A model generated the notes under the pieces. It saw nothing but the letters and a program-made list of their open reading frames with translations, did not search any database and had not been told where the DNA came from. This document shows, one piece after another, positions 34,642 to 45,352 of a DNA stretch of 45,352 nt (positions within the stretch are counted from its first letter, which is position 1; each line of letters opens with the position of its first letter). The position numbers and the translations under genes were made by a program. The DNA is from Oscillospiraceae bacterium (GTDB taxonomy: Bacteria > Bacillota > Clostridia > Oscillospirales > Ruminococcaceae): NCBI GenBank assembly GCA_017460835.1, contig JAFUAD010000006.1:1-45352 (forward strand), in the 5' to 3' direction.

Positions 34642-35379
34642 TCACCCGAATACCTTTGGAATCCAGTCGGTGATCGCCAGGAACATATCCCGAATCTGAT
34701 CGCTCAGCCATCCCATCGGTTCGCTCAGAAGGCCGGAAAACAGCACGATCAGGAAAACGATCCGGACAATCTGGTTGTTCTGGTAGATCCAGCGGTCGAA
34801 TTTTTCCGGCGTGAAATATCCGATGACCTTTGAGCCGTCGAGCGGCGGAATCGGAATCAGATTGAACACGGCAAGGCCGATATTCACGGAAATAAAGAAC
34901 TCAAGGAACATCTTGATCAGCATTTGCGTATCATTTGCATGGCCGGAAAGCACATAGCCCCAGCGGATATAGTAGCCGCCGGTCAGGCTCGTGTAAAAAT
35001 CCGAAATGAGGTAGAAGCGGTAGATCACCATACCGATCAGTGCGGCGATCAGGTTGCTGACCGGCCCTGCCAGCGCGGTGATCGCGATGCCGAAGCGCAT
35101 GCTGTGCTTGCGGTTAAAGCGGCGCGGGTTGATCGGAACCGGCTTCGCCCAGCCAAAACCCGTCGTCAGCATCAGCAGCGCGCCGATCGGGTCGAGATGC
35201 GCGATCGGGTTCAGCGTCATGCGCCCCTGAATGCTCGCGGTGTCGTCGCCGAGCTTATATGCGGTCCATGCGTGCGCCATTTCATGCAGCGGAAGAATCA
35301 GAAAAATGATGACAAGCTCAGCAAGAAGCTGGATGATCGTGGACTGATCCACATTTCCCGACAGCAGATCTCGCAGCAT
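34642..35379 (-). CDS. Site-2-type (M50) membrane metalloprotease
   Basis: A 245-residue multi-pass membrane protein of the rhomboid-sized M50 family (SpoIVFB/YwhC-like group). Zinc ligands are in LPLHEMAHAW (HExxH, His32, Glu33, His36) within the first membrane helix, and the third ligand in NLIPIPPLDGSK (about residue 177). About five hydrophobic segments. The group cleaves membrane-spanning substrates, but the target is unknown. The ATG at 35379 is preferred over a GTG at 35388 because AAAAGGAG lies eight bases before the ATG. It pairs with scpA, an arrangement common in clostridia, and has a duplicated promoter. Confidence 0.92.
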   Translation of the reverse strand: MLRDLLSGNVDQSTIIQLLAELVIIFLILPLHEMAHAWTAYKLGDDTASIQGRMTLNPIAHLDPIGALLMLTTGFGWAKPVPINPRRFNRKHSMRFGIAITALAGPVSNLIAALIGMVIYRFYLISDFYTSLTGGYYIRWGYVLSGHANDTQMLIKMFLEFFISVNIGLAVFNLIPIPPLDGSKVIGYFTPEKFDRWIYQNNQIVRIVFLIVLFSGLLSEPMGWLSDQIRDMFLAITDWIPKVFG

Positions 35380-35442
35380 ATTCGTCACTCCTTTTGATAA
35401 TCAGAACAAAGTTTCGGGGTCTTCCTTCGGGGGAATGCTATT

Positions 35443-35471
35443 ATTATACCATATATCGGGTAAAATTGCAA
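35443..35471 (-). promoter_or_regulatory. Proximal promoter P1 of the M50-scpA operon
   Basis: On the minus strand TTGCAA (35471-35466) and TATAAT (35448-35443), spacer 17 bases, with TGG before the -10. The -35 is inside the first copy of a 31-base direct repeat. Confidence 0.8.
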
Positions 35472-35589
35472 TGAAAAGAAGATGAAAAAAGCATGGCGGG
35501 GCACTGCCGGGGATTAAAACCGGAGCCGGGCACTGCCCGGTTATAACATAGATTACCGAAAATTGCAATGAAAAGAAGATGAAAAAAGC
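35462..35589. repeat. 31-base direct repeat covering the -35 and upstream region of two promoters
   Basis: Identical copies at 35462-35492 and 35559-35589 (plus strand AAAATTGCAATGAAAAGAAG and on). In each, the minus-strand TTGCAA acts as -35 with an AT-rich stretch upstream of it. Between the copies lie two GGCACTGCC-type palindromes (about 35497-35515 and 35523-35540), the short unit also found in the dispersed repeats. Confidence 0.85.
35540..35568 (-). promoter_or_regulatory. Distal promoter P2 of the M50-scpA operon
   Basis: On the minus strand TTGCAA (35568-35563) and TATAAC (35545-35540), spacer 17 bases. The -35 lies in the second copy of the 31-base repeat. Confidence 0.65.
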
Positions 35590-35691
35590 GGAGGAGGCTG
35601 CCGGGCATGCTATATTTTGTGGCTCTTTGCATATCCGGGCGGGTGATTTTCGGTGAAATCTGATAAATTTTGAAAATTCTGCAAAAAACAC

Positions 35692-35720
35692 TTGCTTTTT
35701 TTCCGGATATCTGGTACAAT
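35692..35720 (+). promoter_or_regulatory. Promoter of rpmB
   Basis: TTGCTT (35692-35697) and TACAAT (35715-35720), spacer 17 bases, TGG before the -10. AAAGGAGGTG follows before the start at 35758. Confidence 0.8.
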
Positions 35721-35757
35721 AGGTATCGTAGACAAGTATGTAAAGGAGGTGCCAGCT

Positions 35758-35949
35758 ATGGCAAAATGTGAAGTCTGCGGCAAGGGCGTGACGTTTGGTA
35801 TCAAGGTCTCTCACTCTCACCGTCGTACCAACCGTACATGGAAGCCCAATGTCCAGCGCGTGAAAGCCATTGTGAAGGGTTCTCCCTGCCACATTTATGT
35901 TTGCTCCAGATGCCTGCGCTCCGGTAAGGTGCAGCGCGCAAACGGCTGA
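35758..35949 (+). CDS. rpmB: 50S ribosomal protein L28, zinc-binding form
   Basis: A 63-residue L28, normal size. The four zinc ligands are in CEVCGK (residues 4 and 7) and CSRC near the C-terminus, so this is the cysteine-containing form. [18 protein letters not shown] is the family block. It starts at the ATG after AAAGGAGGTG and is a single-gene transcription unit on the plus strand between minus-strand genes. A GC-rich hairpin lies 15 bases after the stop. Confidence 0.97.
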   Translation: MAKCEVCGKGVTFGIKVSHSHRRTNRTWKPNVQRVKAIVKGSPCHIYVCSRCLRSGKVQRANG

Positions 35950-36219
35950 TGAACAGATACAGCAAACGGCTGCGGGCAGTGCCCGCAGCCGTTTCGCTTC
36001 GCACCATAATGAGCGGAGCCGTGTGTTTTTTCTCAGCCGAATATTTTGGCACGCTTGGGCGTGCAGCGGGCCGTGCCCGCCTCCATTTTGCTTTGGCCGG
36101 CCGTGCCGGCATCCAATTCGCTTCGGCCGGCCGTGCCGGCATCCAATTTGCTTCGCACCATAATGAGCGGAGGCGTATCTTTTATCTCAGCCGAATATTT
36201 TGGCACGCTTGCGCGTGCA
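35950..36219. repeat. Dispersed repeat locus R4, two reverse module B copies and a 30-base tandem repeat
   Basis: Reverse module B at 35993-36065 and again at 36144-36219 (GCTTCGCACCATAATGAGCG ... CTCAGCCGAATATTTTGGCA ... CGCTTGGGCGTGC). Between them a 30-base tandem pair, GGCCGGCCGTGCCGGCATCC plus CAATTCGCTTC, at 36095-36124 and 36125-36154 with one difference. This accounts for nearly all of the gap between rpmB and rpoC. Confidence 0.88.
35964..35994 (+). terminator. Strong hairpin after rpmB
   Basis: AAACGGCTGCGGGC (35964-35977), loop AGT, GCCCGCAGCCGTTT (35981-35994): 14 perfect pairs. No long T run follows (GTTTCGCTTC). The core GGGCAGTGCCC is the palindrome that also marks the dispersed repeats, which begin here. 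Confidence 0.6.
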
Positions 36220-36258
36220 GGCAAAGGAAGAATACAAAAAACATCATACGACTCCCTA

Positions 36259-36294
36259 AAAAGGGCGCCTCCAAACCGGAAGCGCCCCTTTTTT
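36259..36294 (-). terminator. Terminator of the rpoBC operon
   Basis: AAAAAGGGCGCCTCC with GGAAGCGCCCCTTTTTT. On the minus strand the stem is followed by TTTTTAGGG. It lies just after the rpoC stop and is nearly symmetrical. Confidence 0.85.
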
Positions 36295-36296
36295 CA

Positions 36297-40067
<3,771 letters not shown>

Positions 40068-40156
40068 AACATTCCCTCCTAATCTGTATCATCCAGTTTG
40101 ACGGGCTTGCAGGCAGCAGGGCAGATGGTGCTCTGCCCGCGCCGCATTCCGCTGCA

Positions 40157-43100
40157 TCACATATCCTCATCCGAGCCGTAGAAGTCGTCTGCTGTTTCGG
40201 AATATGCCTCCGCATCATCCGGCTCCTCATCATAGCCGAACTCGTCTTCCTCATCCTCGTCGCCTGCGGCATCGTGCTCAACCTCATGGGTCTCGGTATC
40301 CTCGCCGTACATTGCGGTGCCGAAGCCGGCTGCGCCCATGTCGTCAGACTCATAGTGTGTGGTATCCGCGGTATTCTCGTCCGCGAATTCCGTGCTGCTC
40401 TGCGGCGGGAGATCGTCGTCGAAGCTCTGCTTCAGATCAATTTCCTGCTGATCCTCATCGAGCACGCGGACATCCAGTCCGAGGGACTGCATTTCCTTGA
40501 TCAGAACCTTGAAGCTCTCCGGGATACCCGGCTTCGGGACATTCTGCCCCTTGACGATCGCCTCATAGGTGTTGACACGGCCGGTGGTGTCGTCGGATTT
40601 GACGGTCAGGATCTCCTGAAGCGTATAGGCAGCGCCGTATGCTTCGAGCGCCCAGACCTCCATCTCACCGAAGCGCTGGCCGCCGAACTGTGCCTTACCG
40701 CCGAGCGGCTGCTGGGTGACCAGCGAATACGGGCCGACGGAGCGCGCGTGAATCTTGTCGTCAACGAGGTGGTGGAGCTTCAGATAATACATATAGCCGA
40801 CGGTGACGCGGTTGTCGAATTTCTCACCGGTTCTGCCGTCATAGACCGTGAACTTGCCGTCCTCGGCGAGCGGGATCGAGGTCGTGTCGATGACCTTGTC
40901 CATCGGGCTGAGTACGAAGGTTTCCTCGGTCTTGTTTGCATTCTTTTCCTCATTCTGCTGCTGTGCGAGGCGGAAGCACTTGCGGATATCGTCCTCATGC
41001 GCACCGTCGAAGACCGGCGTCATGATGTGCCAGCCCAGCGCCTTTGCGGCCATGCCGAGGTGAACCTCGAGCACCTGACCGATGTTCATACGGGACGGAA
41101 CGCCGAGCGGGTTCAGGCAAATATCGAGCGGGGTACCGTCCTCAAGGAACGGCATATCCTCCTCCGGCAGGATGCGGGAGACAACGCCCTTGTTTCCGTG
41201 GCGTCCCGCCATTTTGTCTCCGACGGAGATCTTGCGCTTCTGTGCGATATAGCAGCGGACGATCTGGTTGACGCCCGGGCCGAGCTCATCGCAGTTCTCG
41301 CGGTCGAAGATCTTGACATCGACGACGATGCCGGATTCGCCGTGCGGCACCTTCAGGGAATTGTCGCGCACCTCGCGTGCCTTCTCGCCGAAGATCGCGC
41401 GGAGCAGGCGCTCCTCGGCGGTCAGCTCGGTTTCGCCCTTCGGCGTGACCTTACCGACCAGAATATCGCCGGAATGCACCTCTGCGCCGATGCGGATGAT
41501 ACCGTTCTCGTCGAGATCCTTGAGCGCATCCTCGCCGACATTCGGGATATCGCGGGTGATTTCCTCGGCGCCGAGCTTGGTATCGCGGCACTCGAGCTCA
41601 TACTCCTCGATGTGAACCGAGGTAAAGACATCCTCACGAACCAGACGCTCATTCAGCAGAACGGCGTCCTCGTAGTTGTAGCCCTCCCATGTCATGAAGC
41701 CGATCAGGGCATTCTTGCCGAGGGAGATTTCGCCGTCGCAGGTTGCAGGGCCGTCCGCAATGACCTGTCCCTCCTCGACCTGATCGCCGATGCTGACGAT
41801 CGGGCGCTGGTTGACGCAGGTGCCCTGGTTGCTGCGCTTGAATTTGGTCAGATGATAGGTGCGGAGGTCATCCTCGCGCGGGCCGTATTTCACAATGATC
41901 TCGTCCGCGCTGACATCGACGACCGTACCTGTCTCCTTCGCGAGCACGCAGACGCCGGAATCGACCGCCGCCTTGTACTCCATGCCGGTGCCGACGAACG
42001 GGCGCTCGGTCTTGAGGAGCGGAACCGCCTGCCGCTGCATGTTCGAGCCCATCAGCGCACGGTTCGCGTCGTCGTTTTCGAGGAACGGAATCATCGCAGT
42101 TGCGACGGAAACGACCATCTTCGGCGACACATCCATGAAGTCGATCAGGGAAGGATCACACTCCAGAATCTGGTCGCGGTGGCGTGCGGTGACGCGCTTT
42201 CTTGCGAATTTGCCGTCCTCAGTCAGCGGCTCATTCGCCTGTGCGACATAATAGGTGTCCTCGACATCCGCCGTCATATAGACGACCTCGTCGGTGATGA
42301 CGCCGGTTTCCTTATCGACCCGGCGGTACGGGGCTTCGATGAAGCCGTAGATGTTGATTTTCGCAAACGATGCGAGATAGGAGATCAGACCGATGTTCGG
42401 ACCTTCCGGTGTCTCGATCGGGCACATTCTGCCGTAGTGCGAGTAGTGAACGTCACGCACCTCGAAGCCTGCGCGGTCTCTCGTCAGACCGCCCGGGCCC
42501 AGTGCGGAGAGACGGCGCTTGTGCGTCAGCTCAGCGAGCGGGTTGTTCTGATCCATGAACTGCGACAGCGGAGAGGAACCGAAGAATTCCTTGATCGCCG
42601 CCGTGATCGGGCGGATGTTGACCAGCGTCTGCGGGGTCAGCGTCTCGGAATCCTGCGCTTGCAGGCTCATGCGCTCGCGGATGACGCGCTCCATTCTCGC
42701 AAAGCCGATGCGGAACTGATTTTGCAGCAGCTCACCGACCGAACGGATGCGGCGGTTGCCGAGGTGGTCGATGTCATCGGTGTAGCCGATGCCGTCGCAG
42801 AGATTGCAGAAATAGCTGACGGTCGCAAAGATATCGTCGCGGACGATGTGCTTCGGAACGAGCAGCTCCTTGTTGGTGCGGATCGCATTGCCGAGCGCCT
42901 CGGCGTCGCCGTCCGCATCCTCCAGAATATCTCTGAGCACGCGCGCGGAGACCTTCTCGTTGATGCCGTATTCCGCGGCATCAAAGCCCTCGATGACGGC
43001 TTCCGCATACGGGGTAATATCAATCATGCCGCTGCCGAGCACCTTGACCTCGCGCTCGACATATTCCGAGATCAGCTCATGCTTTTTCTCGTCAACATGT

Positions 43101-44161
43101 GTTTCACGAACCTCAGCGCGGACATACGCCTCATAGACGCCTGCCTGCTCGATCTGCGCCGCGAGCTCCTTCGTCACCTTTGTTCCGGTGTCCGCGATCA
43201 GCTCGCCGGTCATGAAGCTGACGACCGGTCTCGAAAGAATCTGGCCGAGCAGACGGGAGCCGATGCCGAGCTTTTTGTTATACTTGTATCTTCCGAAGCG
43301 GCAGAGATCGTAGCGCTTCGGGTCGAAGAACAGGCTGTTCATCAGCGTGCGCGCCGCCTCGACCGTTGCCGGGTCGCCCGGGCGGAGCTTCTTGTAGACC
43401 TCGAGCAGCGCATCGTTGATGTTCTTCTCGGCGTCCTCGGTGACGCCCTCCTCCTTCTGCTCGATCGTCGCCTTTAAGCGGGGATCGTCGCCGAAGAGCT
43501 CGAAGATTTCCTGATTGGTGCCAAGCCCCAGTGCGCGGATGAACTTGGTGATCGGGATTTTCCGGTTCTTGTCGATCTTGACCGAGATCACATCGTTGGA
43601 ATCCATTTCGTACTCCAGCCATGCGCCGCGGTTCGGGATGACCGTCGTGGTATACAGCGTCTTGCCGGACTTATCGCGGGTGAAGCTGTAATACACGCCC
43701 GGAGAACGCACGAGCTGCGAGACAATGACGCGCTCTGCGCCGTTGATCACGAAGGTGCCGCTCTCTGTCATCAGAGGCATATCGCCCATGTAGATTTCGC
43801 TGCTGGTGACCTCGTCGGTCTCCTGATTCCACAGTCTTGCCTTGACGCGCAGCGGCGCGGCGTAGGTCGCATCGCGCTCCTTGCACTCGGCAATGGTATA
43901 CTTCGGGTTTTCATCAATGCGGTAGTCAATGAAGCTGAGCTGCAAATTCCCGTTGAAGTCGGTAATCGCAGCGACGTCCCGGAAGACCTCGCGCAGGCCT
44001 TCGGTCAAAAACCACTCGTAGGATTTCTTCTGAACCTCGATGAGGTTCGGCATCTGCAAGACCTCGTCGATCTTGCCGAAGCTCTTACGCGTGTTTTTTC
44101 CGACCCGCACATCCTTGACCGAGACCTGTGTCTGCACATCCGGATTGATTTTGGGGCTCAT
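40157..44161 (-). CDS. rpoB: RNA polymerase beta subunit with long acidic tail
   Basis: A 1334-residue beta subunit. The rifampicin region reads [20 protein letters not shown] and [14 protein letters not shown], with the residues of sensitive enzymes. [26 protein letters not shown] and [19 protein letters not shown] are further conserved blocks. After the normal end near [16 protein letters not shown], about 110 residues follow, dominated by Asp, Glu, Thr and Tyr, probably disordered. The start is [12 protein letters not shown] at 44161, set by AGGAGG on the minus strand; the longer frame would add 36 residues of leader. The gene has its own promoter, and rplJ/rplL are not adjacent on the upstream side within the window. 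Confidence 0.97.
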   Translation of the reverse strand: MSPKINPDVQTQVSVKDVRVGKNTRKSFGKIDEVLQMPNLIEVQKKSYEWFLTEGLREVFRDVAAITDFNGNLQLSFIDYRIDENPKYTIAECKERDATYAAPLRVKARLWNQETDEVTSSEIYMGDMPLMTESGTFVINGAERVIVSQLVRSPGVYYSFTRDKSGKTLYTTTVIPNRGAWLEYEMDSNDVISVKIDKNRKIPITKFIRALGLGTNQEIFELFGDDPRLKATIEQKEEGVTEDAEKNINDALLEVYKKLRPGDPATVEAARTLMNSLFFDPKRYDLCRFGRYKYNKKLGIGSRLLGQILSRPVVSFMTGELIADTGTKVTKELAAQIEQAGVYEAYVRAEVRETHVDEKKHELISEYVEREVKVLGSGMIDITPYAEAVIEGFDAAEYGINEKVSARVLRDILEDADGDAEALGNAIRTNKELLVPKHIVRDDIFATVSYFCNLCDGIGYTDDIDHLGNRRIRSVGELLQNQFRIGFARMERVIRERMSLQAQDSETLTPQTLVNIRPITAAIKEFFGSSPLSQFMDQNNPLAELTHKRRLSALGPGGLTRDRAGFEVRDVHYSHYGRMCPIETPEGPNIGLISYLASFAKINIYGFIEAPYRRVDKETGVITDEVVYMTADVEDTYYVAQANEPLTEDGKFARKRVTARHRDQILECDPSLIDFMDVSPKMVVSVATAMIPFLENDDANRALMGSNMQRQAVPLLKTERPFVGTGMEYKAAVDSGVCVLAKETGTVVDVSADEIIVKYGPREDDLRTYHLTKFKRSNQGTCVNQRPIVSIGDQVEEGQVIADGPATCDGEISLGKNALIGFMTWEGYNYEDAVLLNERLVREDVFTSVHIEEYELECRDTKLGAEEITRDIPNVGEDALKDLDENGIIRIGAEVHSGDILVGKVTPKGETELTAEERLLRAIFGEKAREVRDNSLKVPHGESGIVVDVKIFDRENCDELGPGVNQIVRCYIAQKRKISVGDKMAGRHGNKGVVSRILPEEDMPFLEDGTPLDICLNPLGVPSRMNIGQVLEVHLGMAAKALGWHIMTPVFDGAHEDDIRKCFRLAQQQNEEKNANKTEETFVLSPMDKVIDTTSIPLAEDGKFTVYDGRTGEKFDNRVTVGYMYYLKLHHLVDDKIHARSVGPYSLVTQQPLGGKAQFGGQRFGEMEVWALEAYGAAYTLQEILTVKSDDTTGRVNTYEAIVKGQNVPKPGIPESFKVLIKEMQSLGLDVRVLDEDQQEIDLKQSFDDDLPPQSSTEFADENTADTTHYESDDMGAAGFGTAMYGEDTETHEVEHDAAGDEDEEDEFGYDEEPDDAEAYSETADDFYGSDEDM

Positions 44162-44327
44162 GGGCAAAAACCTCCTGTCCTTTGTATCGGGCTCCGCAGA
44201 ATGCCGTCCGCGGCAGGCTCCCGGCGCTCCGGAAAAATTTTCCTTCGCAGGGGCTTGACAACGGGGCAATTCTGTGATATACTATTATGCGGAGAAAAGC
44301 CGCTTTGCCATAATGTGGCATTTTAAT
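44162..44327 (-). other. rpoB leader (5' untranslated region)
   Basis: About 160 bases between the predicted start of transcription and the rpoB start codon. Read on the minus strand it can form TGCC/GGCA, GCGG/CCGC and GGAAAA/TTTTTCC hairpins. No known riboswitch or leader peptide with a ribosome site was recognised. It also holds the plus-strand promoter at 44255-44283. Confidence 0.5.
44255..44283 (+). promoter_or_regulatory. Plus-strand sigma-A promoter antisense to the rpoB leader
   Basis: TTGACA (44255-44260) and TATACT (44278-44283), spacer 17 bases, with TGA before the -10 (extended -10). It points away from rpoB, through the rpoB promoter. Confidence 0.7.
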
Positions 44328-44356
44328 ATTATAGGACGATTCCGGCTTTTTGTCAA
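44328..44356 (-). promoter_or_regulatory. Consensus sigma-A promoter of rpoBC
   Basis: On the minus strand TTGACA (44356-44351) and TATAAT (44333-44328), spacer 17 bases. Both boxes match the consensus exactly. Confidence 0.92.
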
Positions 44357-44382
44357 GTGTTTCTGAAAATCTTTGTGAATCC

Positions 44383-44417
44383 TGCCGTGCTGCAACACCC
44401 CGCAGCACGGCATTTTT
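44383..44417 (+). terminator. Terminator on the plus strand
   Basis: TGCCGTGCTGC (44383-44393), loop AACACCCC, GCAGCACGGCA (44402-44412), then TTTTT. The minus strand has no T run after the stem, so it serves plus-strand transcription only. Confidence 0.88.
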
Positions 44418-44423
44418 ATTACA

Positions 44424-44893
44424 ATTGGCTGGGCGGGCGCGGAGCCCGCGCTGGCGATTTGGCTTCGGCCGGCAGTGCCGGCCTCCATTTTAGCTTCGCG
44501 GGTTTCTTGTTGCATGCTCCCAATCTTATACAGGACGCAGCACAGGAGTGTGCTGCCCGATTGGTTCATCCTCCCATAATTCACATATGGGTACTGCCGG
44601 CTGCACGCCCAAGCGTGCCCACCTATTCGGCTGAGACAAAAGATTCAACTCCGCTCATTATGGTGCGAAGCGAATTGGCAGCGGGGGCTCCCCGCCGCAG
44701 CACAGGAGTGTGCTGCCCGATTGGTTCATGCGCCCATAATCCGCATACACAAAGCCCAATCGTCAACAGGCGGGATTCAACCCAATATAGAACAATTCGC
44801 TAAGACGGCGCTTTGCTGTATCGGAAGCGGGCACTGCCCGCCGCAGCACAGGTGTGTGCTGCTCGTTTGGTTCATGCTCCCATTGTCCGTACA
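44424..44893. repeat. Dispersed repeat locus R5 (modules C, D, B, D, reverse A, D)
   Basis: Module C 44467-44556 (opposite orientation to R2); module D 44537-44586, 44697-44748 and 44843-44893, each starting with the hairpin GCAGCACAGGAGTGTGCTGC and then CCGATTGGTTCATGC-like text; module B 44603-44680; reverse module A 44754-44824. GGCAGTGCC or GGCACTGCC palindromes mark several junctions. No gene is visible here. Confidence 0.88.
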
Positions 44894-44906
44894 GATTTGT
44901 AAAATA

Positions 44907-45222
44907 TTGCCGCAAGATGATGCAATTTTAGTACATCCTTTGGTGATGATGAAGTAGTAAACCCGAGAAAGTAAAAATATATATTAACAAAATATTTTTT
45001 AGAGAGATTTTTACTGCTTCATCGTCACCAAGTTGTGTACCGGAGTTGTCATATGTTGCCGCAAGATGATACTATTTCAGTACATCCTTTGGTGATGATG
45101 AAGTAGTAAGCCCGAGAAGATAAAAATATATATTAACAAAATATTTTTTAAGAGATTATTTTTTACTACTTCATCGTCACCAAGTTGTGTACCGGAATCG
45201 TCCGATATTGCAGCAAGATGAT
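44907..45222. repeat. Two tandem AT-rich palindromic units, 149-base period
   Basis: Each unit has a 21-base inverted repeat, TTGGTGATGATGAAGTAGTA at its left (44940-44960; 45089-45109) and TTACT.CTTCATCGTCACCA at its right (45011-45031; 45163-45183), with two and one mismatches. Around it are GTAC boundaries, and inside an AT-rich centre (AAAAATATATATTAACAAAA) that can itself pair. Units are flanked by TTGC.GCAAGATGAT at 44907, 45056 and 45208. The core is far richer in A+T than the rest of the window. No gene found. Confidence 0.88.
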
Positions 45223-45248
45223 TATAATGCCGCAATCCGAAATGTCTG

Positions 45249-45352
45249 AGCCTGTTGACACGGGGGGTACAAGCCCCATAGCCAACAGGCGCGAAGAAAG
45301 TCTATATGGGAAAATTCGCTCAGACGGCGCTTTGCTGTAATGGAGGCCGGCA
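45249..45352. repeat. Dispersed repeat locus R6, cut by the window end
   Basis: A hairpin GCCTGTTG (45250-45257) with CAACAGGC (45283-45290) around GGGG/GCCCC, like the one in R3. It runs into a diverged reverse module A (45281-45342: AACAGGCGCGAA..., TCGCTCAGACGGCGCTTTGC) and ATGGAGGCCGGCA. It continues beyond the window. Confidence 0.75.

Larger units (their letters stand above)
44290..44417 (+). ncRNA. Candidate small RNA opposite the rpoB promoter
   Basis: A consensus plus-strand promoter and a strong terminator bracket about 128 bases with no open frame that has a ribosome site. The product would contain the hairpins GCGG/CCGC and TGCC/GGCA and the terminator stem. It crosses the minus-strand rpoB promoter, so interference with rpoBC transcription is possible. 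Evidence is the signals alone. Confidence 0.4.

Noticed and set aside
44357-44957. Open frames across repeat locus R5
   Set aside because: They consist of translated repeat modules, share pieces with frames at other repeat loci, and have no ribosome site.
44907-45222. CRISPR array
   Set aside because: Only two units with a 149-base period and internal palindromes; no short repeats with unique spacers and no cas genes.

Overview
The window is 45 kb of a GC-rich, low-IR-spacing Firmicute chromosome, most likely a gut-type clostridium of the Oscillospirales/Ruminococcaceae. The evidence is the protein sequences of the housekeeping genes (rpsL, rpsG, fusA, tuf, gap, scpA, rpmB, rpoB, rpoC), strong AGGAGG ribosome sites, sigma-A promoters with 17-base spacers, and a CymR-like Rrf2 regulator. 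The genus call is inference. No tRNA, rRNA, CRISPR or intact insertion sequence was seen.

Left part (1-10,300): the tail of a RepA-like AAA ATPase; a small P-loop ATPase and flavin reductase pair; a short unknown protein; the str operon (rpsL-rpsG-fusA) and tuf; a small proline-rich jelly-roll protein on the minus strand; and a membrane-anchored D,D-carboxypeptidase homologue whose catalytic Ser and Lys are both replaced, so it is probably a pseudoenzyme. A 250-base array of long hairpins lies behind it.

Centre-left (10,279-19,358): a CymR-like Rrf2 regulator diverges from a ten-gene sulfur operon (metY, siroheme sulfite reductase, tusA-like, hcyS-like sulfur carrier, E1-like hcyF, JAMM protease hcyD, aprA, aprB, cysD, cysN). 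CysDN would make APS, AprBA sulfite, and the siroheme protein sulfide. The carrier protein, adenylase, protease and MetY would then put that sulfide into homocysteine as a protein thiocarboxylate. This matches the route described in Wolinella succinogenes. A 10-base direct repeat lies over both divergent promoters and is a candidate operator.

Centre (19,500-22,707): an orphan type IV pilin-like protein, a cytosolic PAS/degenerate histidine-kinase-like protein, and gap.

Centre-right (22,792-33,588): eight minus-strand genes behind one sigma-A promoter. They encode an unknown 540-residue protein, a divergent Hsp70, a 736-residue coiled coil, a zinc-ribbon protein, two helical charged proteins, a VPS4/katanin-type AAA ATPase and a degenerate AAA partner. 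I do not recognise this set as a described system; it is the strongest candidate for a new one here.

Right part (33,700-45,352): scpA and a site-2-type metalloprotease behind a duplicated promoter, rpmB, then rpoC and rpoB. RpoC has an extra five-cysteine cluster and RpoB a long acidic tail. Beyond rpoB lie a possible antisense small RNA, and tandem AT-rich palindromes.

A family of modular intergenic repeats recurs at six places (near 2.2, 9.6, 33.8, 36.0, 44.6 and 45.3 kb). Copies abut or overlap the 3' ends of genes, and in two cases appear to supply the C-terminal codons.
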